DNA of 6,934 bases from Clostridiales bacterium (GTDB taxonomy: Bacteria > Bacillota > Clostridia > Christensenellales > Aristaeellaceae). The stretch covers positions 1 to 6,934 of the forward strand of contig SFFH01000099.1 of NCBI GenBank assembly GCA_004557905.1, written 5' to 3'. Positions 1 to 6,647 of the stretch are shown here, in pieces. The translations under genes and the position numbers were made by a program. Under the pieces are notes generated by a model. It did not search any database. It was not told the DNA's origin and was given only the letters and a program-made list of their open reading frames with translations. How positions within the stretch are numbered: the first letter of the stretch is position 1; every line of letters starts with the position of its first letter.

Positions 1-1
1 C

Positions 2-2281
2 AAGAACAGCATCCCCTACAACGACATCAACGCCCGCATGACCTACGGCACCGACTGCGCCAACGCCTACAAAATCCTTGAAGATACGCTGAACCTGCGG
101 GACGTGCGCATCTACGACACCGTAAGGGACGCGGACGGAAAGGAAAAGCGCGTCCTCAACAGTAAGGAAACCACCCTCGCCCAGCAGAAGCAGCAGGCCA
201 TTAGAGAAGCGTTCCGGGACTGGATCTGGCGCGACCCCGACAGGCGGCGGGAGCTGGTGCAGCTCTACAATGAGCGCTTCAATTCCACCCGTCCCCGGGA
301 GTATGACGGCAGACACCTGATCTTTCCGGGCATGAATCCTGAGATCACCCTGCGGGAGCATCAGCTCAACGCCATCGCCCATGACCTCTACGGCGGCAAT
401 ACGCTCCTTGCCCATGAGGTGGGCGCGGGCAAGACCTTTGAGATGATCGCCGCCGCCATGGAAGGCAAGCGCCTCGGCCTGTGCCAGAAATCCCTCTTTG
501 CCGTACCGAACCACCTGACGGAGCAGTGGGCCTCGGAGTTCCTGCGGCTCTACCCCTCCGCAAATATCCTTGTGGCCACCAAAAAGGACTTTGAGACACG
601 AAACCGCAAGAAGTTCTGCGCCCGCATTGCCACCGGCGACTATGACGCCGTTATCATAGGCCACAGCCAGTTTGAGCGCATCCCCGTTTCCAGAGAACGT
701 CAGGAGCGGCTCTTGCAGGAGCAGATTTGGGAGATCGAGGACGGCATTTCGGAGCTCAAGGCCAGCCGCGCCGAGCGCTTTACCATCAAGGAACTGGAGC
801 GCACCAAGAAAAATCTGGAAACCAAGCTGCAAAAGCTCCACGACGCCGCCCGCAAGGACGATGTTGTGACCTTTGAACAGCTCGGCGTAGACCGGCTCTA
901 TGTGGACGAGGCGCACAGCTTCAAAAACCTGTTCCTTTACACAAAAATGCGAAACGTGGCGGGGCTTTCCACCACCGACGCCCAGAAGTCCTCGGATATG
1001 CTCTTAAAATGCCGGTACATCGACGAAATCACCCACGGCAAGGGCGTCACCTTCGCCACGGGTACGCCCATCTCAAATTCCATGACGGAACTGTATACCA
1101 TGATGCGGTATTTGCAGCACGATATGCTCAAGCGCAACAGACTGACCCACTTCGATTGCTGGGCCTCCGCCTTTGGGGAAACCACCACCGCCATCGAGCT
1201 GGCTCCCGAGGGGACGGGCTACCGGGCGCGGACCCGGTTTGCCAAGTTCTTCAACCTGCCGGAGCTGATGAACCTGTTCCGGGAGGCGGCGGACATCAAG
1301 ACCGCCGACCAGCTTAACCTCCCCACGCCCACCGCCGTCTATCACACCGAGGTCACACAGCCCACGGCGCTGCAACAGCAGATGGTGCAGGAGCTGTCCG
1401 AACGCGCCGCAAAAGTTCACGCGGGTATCGTAGACGCAAGCACCGACAATATGCTCAAGATCACCTCGGACGGGCGCAAGCTGGGCCTCGATCAGCGCGT
1501 CATAAACCCCGACCTGCCGGACGACCCGAACAGCAAGGTCAATCTCTGCGTCAACAACATCCACCGCATCTGGCAGGACGGACAGGCGGAGAAGCTGACG
1601 CAGCTCGTGTTCTGCGACCTGTCCACTCCCAAGGGCAAGGCGGCGCAGAGCGGCAGGATCGCCGCGAAAGGCACGGACAGCCCGGAGCTTCACGCGCTGG
1701 AGGCTGCCATTGACGCGGAAACCGAACCGGAGGAGCCACCCTTTACCATCTACGACGACATCCGGGAAAAGCTCGTTGCCAGAGGAATCCCCCGCGAGCA
1801 GATCGCATTCATCCATGAGGCGAATACGGAAGTCCGAAAGAAGGAGCTGTTTGCAAAGGTGCGCTCCGGTCAGGTGCGTGTGCTCATGGGCAGCACCTTC
1901 AAGATGGGCGCGGGCATGAACGTGCAGGACAGGCTCGTGGCGCTCCACGACCTCGACTGCCCGTGGCGGCCGGGCGATCTGGAGCAGCGCAGCGGGCGCA
2001 TCATCCGGCAGGGCAACCGCAACAAGGAGGTACACATCTACCGCTATGTCACGGAATCTACGTTTGACGCCTACCTCTGGCAGACGGTGGAAAATAAGCA
2101 GAAATTCATCTCACAGATCATGACCAGCAAATCCCCGGTGAGAAGCTGTGAGGACATTGACGAGGCGGCGCTCTCCTATGCCGAGATCAAGGCGCTGTGC
2201 GCCGGAGACGAGCGCATCCGTGAAAAAATGGACCTCGATGTGGACGTGGCGCGGCCTGCGGCATTTTCCGGTGCAGATTGA
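2..2281 (+). CDS. SNF2-type superfamily 2 helicase of an integrative conjugative element, 5'-truncated by the window and ended early by a frameshift
   Basis: The frame is open from base 2, so the true start lies upstream; the first in-window ATG (38) is internal. 759 residues are visible. Counting from that ATG, helicase motifs appear in order: motif I HEVGAGKT (126-133), motif II VDEAH (289-293), motif III-like ATGTPISNS (340-348), motif V-like STFKMGAGMNVQ (619-630) and motif VI QRSGRIIRQGN (650-660). A charged, probably coiled-coil insertion (about 218-275) lies between motifs Ia and II. Related proteins in Tn1549/CTn-like elements are giant polypeptides, often with a DNA methyltransferase-like region upstream; that part is outside the window. 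They act on DNA in the cytoplasm, but their exact job in transfer or anti-restriction is not established. After residue 739 (…DVDVAR) the frame leaves the family sequence and stops eight residues later; the rest of the protein continues in another frame from about 2256. Family assignment is strong, biochemical role unknown. Confidence 0.9.
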   Translation, partial: KNSIPYNDINARMTYGTDCANAYKILEDTLNLRDVRIYDTVRDADGKEKRVLNSKETTLAQQKQQAIREAFRDWIWRDPDRRRELVQLYNERFNSTRPREYDGRHLIFPGMNPEITLREHQLNAIAHDLYGGNTLLAHEVGAGKTFEMIAAAMEGKRLGLCQKSLFAVPNHLTEQWASEFLRLYPSANILVATKKDFETRNRKKFCARIATGDYDAVIIGHSQFERIPVSRERQERLLQEQIWEIEDGISELKASRAERFTIKELERTKKNLETKLQKLHDAARKDDVVTFEQLGVDRLYVDEAHSFKNLFLYTKMRNVAGLSTTDAQKSSDMLLKCRYIDEITHGKGVTFATGTPISNSMTELYTMMRYLQHDMLKRNRLTHFDCWASAFGETTTAIELAPEGTGYRARTRFAKFFNLPELMNLFREAADIKTADQLNLPTPTAVYHTEVTQPTALQQQMVQELSERAAKVHAGIVDASTDNMLKITSDGRKLGLDQRVINPDLPDDPNSKVNLCVNNIHRIWQDGQAEKLTQLVFCDLSTPKGKAAQSGRIAAKGTDSPELHALEAAIDAETEPEEPPFTIYDDIREKLVARGIPREQIAFIHEANTEVRKKELFAKVRSGQVRVLMGSTFKMGAGMNVQDRLVALHDLDCPWRPGDLEQRSGRIIRQGNRNKEVHIYRYVTESTFDAYLWQTVENKQKFISQIMTSKSPVRSCEDIDEAALSYAEIKALCAGDERIREKMDLDVDVARPAAFSGAD

Positions 2282-2906
2282 GGAAAACAAAGGCTTCCTC
2301 TCCGGCTTTGAGGCGGATATGAAAACGCTGGAGCAGCATCCCCACCCCAAGGACGGCTTTGCGGGTATGGAGGTCAAGGGGGATTTCCTCACCGATAAGG
2401 ACAATGCCGGTGCTGCCATTCTGGAGGCGTTCAAGGACGCAAAGGGCCTCGAAAGTGTTCCCATCGGCACTTACCGGGGCTTTTCTATGTCGCTGACCGT
2501 GGAAAACTTCGGCAAGGACTTCATTCTCACCCTCAAGGGGAAGATGAGCCACCGGGTAGAGCTGGGCAAGGACGCAAGGGGCAACCTTGTCCGCATCGAC
2601 AACGCCCTCGCCCAGATGCCGGAGCGGTACAAAACGGTGCAGGGCAGGCTTGAAAACGTGCAGGCGCAGCTTGCAACGGCCAAGGCGGAGCTGGGCAAGC
2701 CCTTCCCGCAAGAAGCGGAGCTGAAAGAAAAATCTGCGCGGCTGGCGGAGCTGAACGCCGAGCTGAACATCGACGACCGGACGCCCATGGAACAGGCGGC
2801 GGAGAATGTGGTGGCGAAACGCCCCTCCGTCCTCGGCAAGCTGAAAGCGCCCAGCGTCCACGGTGCGGGCGACCGGAAAAAATCTCACGAACAGGAGGCA
2901 CGATGA
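2256..2906 (+). pseudogene. Frame-shifted C-terminal part of the SNF2-type helicase
   Basis: About 216 residues, from LRHFPVQIEENKGFL to the stop at 2904-2906, match the remembered C-terminal end of the same giant helicase family, but in the frame one base later than the upstream gene. Family members carry roughly 20 more residues between DVDVAR and the HFPVQIEENKGF stretch. A small deletion (length 2 mod 3, probably near 56-59 bp) therefore explains both the missing residues and the frame change better than one inserted base. Visible parts are a conserved globular segment and an Ala/Glu/Leu-rich likely coiled coil (nt about 2610-2780). The tail RPSVLGKLKAP resembles the RPSVRSKLQ tail of the next gene. 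If still expressed alone, reinitiation could use ATG 2319, which has GAGG at 2310-2313 and lies 37 bp after the upstream stop, giving 195 residues. It may be a true lesion or a sequencing/assembly error. Confidence 0.8.
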
Positions 2907-3868
2907 ATATGAACGAGGCATTACAGCAATCGTTATACGACAAGCTCTCGCGGGAGCAGGACAAGTACCGGGACTGGCTGAAGGGCCAGCCCCCGGAGGA
3001 AATCCTCCATCACAGCTATGAATACACCGTGCGGGAGGATATTTTGATGAGCATGGAGGAGCTGACGCTCAGCGAGGCGGAAACGCGGGCGCTGCTGCTG
3101 TCCCCCTCGCCCATGGCGATCCTGCTGCCGGTTTATCCCTATCCCGCCGATCACGCGCGGGAGAATGTGGAGCTGGACGCCTACCGCGCGTCCTTCCGCG
3201 CCAATGTGAGCTGTAAGGACGCCATTGAAGCCGCCATCCGGGACAATTACCGGGACAACCGCCTTGACACTGCGGCGGTGGGACAGGTGGCGGAGCAGTT
3301 CGGGCAGGAGCGGATGCTCTACGTCCTGGCGGCAACCGTCCGTCACTTTGACTACGACGGACGCATTTCGCGGGACAACAAGCGCTGGGCGAATACCATC
3401 CCCGTCTATGAAAACAAAGACGGCATGGATAGCGACCGCTCGGTGCAGTTTGTGGTCAGCTCCCACCCCGGCCTGACGGACCTGTTTCTCACACAGGCGC
3501 GACAGGAGCAGCGGCTGCGCCAGCCCCTCACCGCCGACGAGATCAAAGCGGAGGCGGCGCGGCTGCTGGGCAAGCTGCAAGAGCCTGTGCAGCCCAACAG
3601 CCCCGGCGGAACGCATTTCATGGCAGAGGTGTCCCGTGACTTCATGGAACGCGCCGGAGCGAAGGACACGGCGGCGCTGCAAAAACTGCTGCCCTTTTCC
3701 ACCCTTGCCCTCACGACCCTCAAAGACCGCAGGGGCGTGTATGCCCTGATCGGCAAGGACGAGGATCGCAGCCAGAGCTTCCGGCGTCCCTCCGTCCGCT
3801 CCAAGCTGCAACAGGCTTCGGCGGAGCAGAAGCAGCCTGCCGCAAAGAAGAAGGATTTGGAGCTGTGA
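2903..3868 (+). CDS. DUF3848/DUF3849-domain protein of a conjugative element
   Basis: 321 residues. The N-terminal part (about 8-70, LYDKLSREQDKYRDWL followed by QPPEEILHHSYEYTVREDI) resembles DUF3848. The central part (about 76-166) resembles DUF3849, with PVYPYPADHARENVELDAYR, a conserved C104 in NVSCKDAIEAAI, YVLAATV and DGRISRDNKRWA. The C-terminal third ends in RRPSVRSKLQ and a Lys-rich tail. Both domains are known mainly from clostridial conjugative elements, with no established biochemical function; there is no signal peptide or membrane segment, so it is probably cytoplasmic. The ATG at 2903 overlaps the upstream TGA (ATGA), and AGGAGG at 2893-2898 lies 4 nt before it; an in-frame ATG at 2909 with 10-nt spacing is an equally plausible start. 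Co-transcription with the helicase and mobC suggests a role in DNA processing for transfer (inference). Confidence 0.85.
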   Translation: MNMNEALQQSLYDKLSREQDKYRDWLKGQPPEEILHHSYEYTVREDILMSMEELTLSEAETRALLLSPSPMAILLPVYPYPADHARENVELDAYRASFRANVSCKDAIEAAIRDNYRDNRLDTAAVGQVAEQFGQERMLYVLAATVRHFDYDGRISRDNKRWANTIPVYENKDGMDSDRSVQFVVSSHPGLTDLFLTQARQEQRLRQPLTADEIKAEAARLLGKLQEPVQPNSPGGTHFMAEVSRDFMERAGAKDTAALQKLLPFSTLALTTLKDRRGVYALIGKDEDRSQSFRRPSVRSKLQQASAEQKQPAAKKKDLEL

Positions 3869-3869
3869 C

Positions 3870-4340
3870 ATGGCGAAGCGGAAACGGGACATCCAGCTTA
3901 AAGTCCGCGTGACACCGGAGGAACGGGCGATGATAGAGGCGAAGATGGCGCAGCTCGGCACGACAAACATGGGCGCATATCTTCGGAAAATGGCCATTGA
4001 CGGCTATGTGGTGAAGCTCGATCTGCCGGAGCTGCGGGAGCTGGTGTCGCTGCTGCGGTATTCCTCCAACAACCTCAATCAGCTCACGCGGCGGGTGCAT
4101 GAAACAGGGCGCGTTTACGCTGCGGATATGGATGATATACTCCAAAATCAGGAGCGGATCTGGCAGGCGGCAAGCGGTATCCTGTCCCGGGGGTATTTAT
4201 CCCATGTGGGGGCGGCTTGCTGCGCGCAGGCCGCCCCTGCTTTTTTGTTCCCCGTCATCCTTGCAATCTGGAGCATATTCCTGTATCCTGTTCTCACAAT
4301 ACAAAACGAATGGAGGAAAAAGAGATGCGCTTTCTTTTGA
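3870..4340 (+). CDS. mobC: MobC-like relaxosome accessory protein with aberrant C-terminal extension
   Basis: Residues 1 to about 107 match the MobC type of plasmid/ICE mobilization proteins: a basic start (MAKRKRDIQLKVRVTPEE), a ribbon-helix-helix-like segment with GTTNMGAYLRKMAIDGY (30-46), and a helical stretch with NNLNQLTRRVHETG (67-80) and a WQAASGILSR end. Such proteins bind near oriT and help the relaxase load and nick; they are usually about 105-125 residues. Here the frame stays open to 156 residues. The last ~49 residues (nt about 4191-4337) include a chance hydrophobic run (AAPAFLFPVILAIW) and are encoded across an intrinsic terminator, a candidate promoter and the start of the next gene, so they are unlikely to be original protein. 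Loss of the native stop near 4187 is the simplest explanation. The start has GGAG at 3859-3862 with 7-nt spacing, one base after the upstream stop. The normal partner, the relaxase, begins 2.4 kb downstream. Confidence 0.82.
   Translation: MAKRKRDIQLKVRVTPEERAMIEAKMAQLGTTNMGAYLRKMAIDGYVVKLDLPELRELVSLLRYSSNNLNQLTRRVHETGRVYAADMDDILQNQERIWQAASGILSRGYLSHVGAACCAQAAPAFLFPVILAIWSIFLYPVLTIQNEWRKKRCAFF
4209..4246 (+). terminator. Strong Rho-independent terminator after mobC
   Basis: GGGGCGGC (4209-4216) pairs with GCCGCCCC (4230-4237). The stem continues inward through one G·T pair and three more pairs to a 5-nt loop (4221-4225), about 12 bp in all. TGC then six T residues (4241-4246) follow. It is placed as expected at the end of the helicase-DUF3849-mobC operon, which is why the open mobC frame crossing it looks abnormal. 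Confidence 0.85.
4261..4289 (+). promoter_or_regulatory. Candidate sigma-70/SigA promoter for the CD1845-family gene
   Basis: TTGCAA at 4261-4266 and TATCCT at 4284-4289 are separated by 17 bp; each matches 4 of 6 consensus bases. The site lies just after the mobC terminator and about 35 bp before the CD1845-family start codon, so it would restart transcription there. The match is moderate and could be chance. Confidence 0.4.
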
Positions 4341-4615
4341 AACTTCTGTTTGCGCCCATCCTCGCGGTGCTTGCCGTCGTCACATGGTTTTTCGTGTTCG
4401 TCGTCAGCCTGTCCAGCGGCATCCTCTGCATCCCCGCCGCCATTCTCGGCTTCTTCGGTCTGTTCATCATCTTCGTGGATTCCGTCAGCTACGGCGTGGG
4501 GCTGCTGGTGATCGCGTTCCTCATAAGCCCCTACGGACTGCCCATGCTGGCGACATGGCTGCTGGCAAAGCTCCACGTCCTGCGCTATGCGATTCAGGAC
4601 TGGATTTACGGGTAG
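4325..4615 (+). CDS. CD1845-family small membrane protein
   Basis: 96 residues, almost entirely hydrophobic. There are three likely membrane segments: about 5-30 (LKLLFAPILAVLAVVTWFFV), 33-51 (ILCIPAAILGFFGLFIIF) and 58-82 (VGLLVIAFLISPYGLPMLA). The tail AKLHVLRYAIQDWIYG is typical of the CD1845 family found in Tn1549/CTn-type elements near mobC and relaxase genes. The family function is not known; an inner-membrane role in transfer is possible but unproven. ATG 4325 is chosen because GGAGG at 4312-4316 lies 8 nt upstream; an in-frame ATG at 4310 precedes that ribosome site and is unlikely. The start overlaps the extended mobC frame by 16 bp. Confidence 0.85.
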   Translation: MRFLLKLLFAPILAVLAVVTWFFVFVVSLSSGILCIPAAILGFFGLFIIFVDSVSYGVGLLVIAFLISPYGLPMLATWLLAKLHVLRYAIQDWIYG

Positions 4616-4691
4616 CGTCGTTTTTAGAAACGCGCAAAACATTTCGAAAAGCTATATTTTTGTGCAATTTCAGAAACGCCATATTACGCAG
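4616..4691. repeat. AT-rich spacer with direct repeats flanking an inverted repeat
   Basis: TTTTAGAAACGC (4622-4633) and TTTCAGAAACGC (4668-4679) form a direct repeat with 11 of 12 identical bases. Between them GCGCAAAA (4632-4639) can pair with TTTTGTGC (4658-4665), with one G·T pair, around an 18-nt loop holding the palindrome TTTCGAAA (4642-4649). The spacer is much more AT-rich than its surroundings and encodes nothing obvious. Such layouts occur at protein-binding sites, including oriT regions, but no nic motif was recognised. Confidence 0.5.
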
Positions 4692-4726
4692 CAAGCGCGG
4701 AGTGTTATGCTCCGCGCTTGTATTGT
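4692..4726 (+). terminator. Convergent hairpin terminator between the CD1845-family gene and the minus-strand cassette
   Basis: CAAGCGCGGAG (4692-4702) pairs perfectly with CTCCGCGCTTG (4710-4720), 11 bp with a 7-nt loop. On the + strand it is followed by the T-rich TATTGTTTATT, fitting termination of CD1845-family transcripts. On the - strand it begins 7 nt after the stop codon of the zinc-ribbon gene, but only a weak T tract follows, so two-way action is possible rather than clear. Confidence 0.7.
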
Positions 4727-4969
4727 TTATTCGATCTCGTAGTCCTCGCTGTCGTCGGCCTCGCCGGTGGTGCAGGTGAAGCACAGGTACGTCCCTGTGA
4801 CGCCGCTGCCTGCCGCCCAGATGGGCGCGCCGCAGATCATGCACCTTGCGCCGTTTTTCTTGGCGGCAAGGGATTCCCGCAGTGAGGCGATCAGCTCCTT
4901 ACGGTTGGTATTCTTGTTGTTTTTTACTACGCCGTCCGCAAATTCTTCAATGGAAATATAGGTGAACAT
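4727..4969 (-). CDS. Small zinc-ribbon-like protein, last gene of the minus-strand cassette
   Basis: 80 residues. An N-terminal helical part (MFTYISIEEFADGVVKNNKN, then RKELIASLRESLAAKKNG) precedes two CxxC pairs, C43-M-I-C46 and C63-F-T-C66, 16 residues apart. This suggests a single structural zinc site. The acidic tail ends in EADDSEDYEIE. Similar small hypothetical proteins with a CFTC-TGEAD motif occur in gut clostridia (recalled, not searched); no function is known. The start at 4969 is preferred over an upstream ATG at 4996 because GGAGGA (4980-4975) lies 5 nt upstream and the start follows the AlbA_2 gene stop by one base, so the two are co-translated. Possible roles are nucleic-acid binding or partner binding for the AlbA_2 protein; this is inference. 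Confidence 0.75.
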   Translation of the reverse strand: MFTYISIEEFADGVVKNNKNTNRKELIASLRESLAAKKNGARCMICGAPIWAAGSGVTGTYLCFTCTTGEADDSEDYEIE

Positions 4970-4970
4970 A

Positions 4971-6407
4971 TCATTCCTCCGGTTTGACCGCAACATATTT
5001 TTGATTGCGGCTGTTGGGCTTGTCGGGAATGGTCATGCGAAGCTGCCCGCTTTCCAGCAGGGGCTTCAGGTGTGCTTTAATAAAATGGTTCTTGTTCTTC
5101 AGTCCGCACATGGACATGATTTCCTCACGGCTTTTAGGCTGCGCACAGAAAGCTAAAATCGTTGCGACTGTACTGGTATCTGTGGCGATAACTGTGGTGG
5201 TGACTGGTGTGGTTCCACCACAGTTATCCTCCGACTTCGTATTCCGAATGGTGGCGTATAGCATAAACGCCTCCACGCGATACTCCGGCTGCGGCAGCCC
5301 CGCCGTCTCCATGACCTCGTACAGACGGTCTACGCCCTCGCCAAACTCCTGCACATATTCGTATTCATGCAAAAACTGCGCGATCTTCGGATTGCGGGAA
5401 AAGTGGACGTGCCGCATATTGTTCAGCCGCACGATACCGGGCAGCGTACCGGGGCTTTCCACCGTCAGCCGGTCATCGAACATTTTGATTTGAATGTCCG
5501 TACCCTTGATGCTGTAATCCCGGTGCGCGACGGCGTTGACGATCAGCTCCTTCCACGCAAACTCCGGGTATTCCGGCTCTGTGACGAACCGGGTATCCGC
5601 GCCGAGATAGGTGCGCTCCTTGATCTGCCCGCGCACAAACTCCAGCGCCTTTTCCGTCACCTGCAAAATGCGGCCCTCGAATACCACGTCCTTGATGACG
5701 TTCATCTCCGCGCCGACCTTCGCCTCCGTACCCTCATATCGGACAAAGCGGATGCGGGCGCGGGGAAAGAAACGCTTCGGATTCCTGCCAAACAGCAGCA
5801 TGGCGGCGGCGCTGACTGCCTCCTTGCCGCCCTTTTCCGAAACGAACTCCTTGTTCTCCCGCAGGTATTCCTCCGGGCTTTTTCGGTAGCCCAGCTTTTC
5901 CGTGTACGCCTTGACAAAGCCGAGGTCGATGTCCTCCATCGCCGCGTCCGGGACAGGCGTATCCTCAAAATAGCGCGTCCCCTTTGCGTACATGAGCTGC
6001 AAGCGTTCCTCAAAATTGAGCTTCTTGGACTTATCCCCGACGCGGAAGAAAACCTCGTCCGCCTGATTGGCGTGGAGGTCATTGCTCTGCAACACCTCGA
6101 TCAGCAGGATGTGGTCGGGCGTTCCGTCCCTGTTCACGCAGGAGATCCGTTCCGTTTCCACCCGCACGGAGGGCTTGCAGAAGTCAAACGGCGCACGAAG
6201 CAGCTCGTTGATATGCTCCGCATGGCCGTCGATGCCGGTGATCGTACCGTCATCCTCCACGCCGACAGCGATCATGCCGCCGTCCGCGTTGGCAAAGGCG
6301 ATCAGATGAATCGCCAGCGTTTTTGCGTCGATGCGGGCGCTCTTTCGGTCAAAGAGCGGCGATTCCACCGCACCGCAGATTTGCGCTATCGTCATTCTGT
6401 GATTCAT
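4971..6407 (-). CDS. AlbA_2 (Schlafen-like) and GHKL-ATPase domain protein with C-terminal winged-helix region
   Basis: 478 residues. The N-terminal AlbA_2 domain (about 12-130) shows the E15…D20-R-K22 motif and LIAFANADGGMIAVGVEDDG (35-54). A linker region (150-280) leads to a divergent-AAA-4/HATPase_c_4 domain (about 283-385) with the N-box ELIVNAVAHRDY (287-298), FDDRLTVESPG (310-320) and EFGEGVDRLYEVM (354-366). A Thr-rich linker (399-413) precedes a winged-helix-like end (415-478) with SREEIMSMCGLKN and TIPDKPNSRNQKYV. Such proteins are often labelled RecG-related or putative transcriptional regulators; relatives of the AlbA_2 fold act on nucleic acids, some in defence. Function here is unproven; cytoplasmic. 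The start codon overlaps the XRE stop (ATGA), with AGGGGG 7 nt upstream. The gene opposes the conserved element genes, marking it as part of an inserted or separately regulated cassette. Confidence 0.85.
   Translation of the reverse strand: MNHRMTIAQICGAVESPLFDRKSARIDAKTLAIHLIAFANADGGMIAVGVEDDGTITGIDGHAEHINELLRAPFDFCKPSVRVETERISCVNRDGTPDHILLIEVLQSNDLHANQADEVFFRVGDKSKKLNFEERLQLMYAKGTRYFEDTPVPDAAMEDIDLGFVKAYTEKLGYRKSPEEYLRENKEFVSEKGGKEAVSAAAMLLFGRNPKRFFPRARIRFVRYEGTEAKVGAEMNVIKDVVFEGRILQVTEKALEFVRGQIKERTYLGADTRFVTEPEYPEFAWKELIVNAVAHRDYSIKGTDIQIKMFDDRLTVESPGTLPGIVRLNNMRHVHFSRNPKIAQFLHEYEYVQEFGEGVDRLYEVMETAGLPQPEYRVEAFMLYATIRNTKSEDNCGGTTPVTTTVIATDTSTVATILAFCAQPKSREEIMSMCGLKNKNHFIKAHLKPLLESGQLRMTIPDKPNSRNQKYVAVKPEE
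5187..5228. repeat. Perfect 14-bp inverted repeat inside the AlbA_2 gene
   Basis: GATAACTGTGGTGG (5187-5200) and CCACCACAGTTATC (5215-5228) are exact reverse complements around a 14-nt spacer. The repeat encodes the Thr-rich linker between the ATPase and the winged-helix region (about residues 394-407). It could fold in the mRNA or extrude in DNA. No T tract follows it on either strand, so it is not an ordinary terminator. Confidence 0.8.
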
Positions 6408-6613
6408 GTGCCGACCCCCTCGTCATAAGAAAAATCCAGACCGTGCTCCTCGCAGTATTTGCGAATGACGAACACCGTCATTTTATTGGGCATCGTCCTT
6501 CCATTCTCCCAGCGATTGACGGAGGTGAAGCTCACGTTCAATTCCTCCGCAAGCTGACGTTGGGAGATCCTGCGCTCGCTGCGCAGCTTGATGATGGCTT
6601 CGCCAAAGGTCAT
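6404..6613 (-). CDS. XRE-family helix-turn-helix regulator
   Basis: 69 residues, essentially a single Cro/C1-type helix-turn-helix domain (about 4-58): IKLRSERRISQRQLAEELNV, then FTSVNRWENGRTMPN. This is the standard helix 2-turn-recognition helix pattern, with the W35-E-N-G signature. It is the first gene of the minus-strand cassette. Its TGA overlaps the AlbA_2 ATG by four bases, so the two are translationally coupled. AAGGAG (6630-6625) lies 11 nt before the start; a TGA in frame at 6622-6620 rules out an earlier start. As a small repressor at the head of its operon and facing the relaxase gene, it probably autoregulates from the shared intergenic region and might affect the relaxase. It lacks the peptidase-like partner domain of ImmR/ImmA systems. 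Confidence 0.88.
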   Translation of the reverse strand: MTFGEAIIKLRSERRISQRQLAEELNVSFTSVNRWENGRTMPNKMTVFVIRKYCEEHGLDFSYDEGVGT

Positions 6614-6629
6614 TTCGCATCACGCTCCT

Positions 6630-6643
6630 TATATCATAGTATA
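6630..6643. promoter_or_regulatory. Promoter core and imperfect palindrome in the divergent intergenic region
   Basis: On the - strand TATACT (6643-6638), preceded by TG and one base (TGCTATACT), is a good extended -10 for the XRE operon; TATGAT (6638-6633) overlaps it as an alternative. No good -35 is seen; the best, TTGTAT at 6667-6662, matches 3 of 6 bases at 18-bp spacing. The segment TATATCATAGTATA is an imperfect palindrome of the form TATAnnATnnTATA, a plausible operator for the XRE protein. The AT-rich core could also serve a + strand promoter for the relaxase (TATCAT at 6632-6637), but with no clear -35. Confidence 0.45.
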
Positions 6644-6647
6644 GCAC

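Noticed and set aside
1073..2035. Long open frame on the minus strand opposite the helicase (320 codons)
   Set aside because: It mirrors a well-supported helicase gene in GC-rich DNA, has no recognisable domain and a composition typical of antisense shadows.
2240..2290. Programmed ribosomal frameshift in the helicase
   Set aside because: There is no slippery heptamer or following pseudoknot that I can see, and family residues are missing at the junction, so a deletion explains it better.
2933..3997. Long minus-strand open frame (354 codons) across the DUF3849 gene
   Set aside because: It lies opposite clearly conserved protein sequence, spans a gene boundary and has no ribosome site or known motifs.
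4187..4204. GGGGGTATTTATCCC near the mobC end as an operator or nic site
   Set aside because: Only three base pairs flank a non-pairing core and no known nic motif is present; too weak to call.
4099..4779. Alternative + frame (226 codons) overlapping the mobC end and the CD1845-family gene
   Set aside because: It crosses two terminator hairpins and both genes with no recognisable protein; Arg/His-rich shadow composition.
5367..6428. Long + strand open frame (353 codons) opposite the AlbA_2 gene
   Set aside because: The minus-strand frame encodes clear AlbA_2 and GHKL motifs; the + frame is its shadow.
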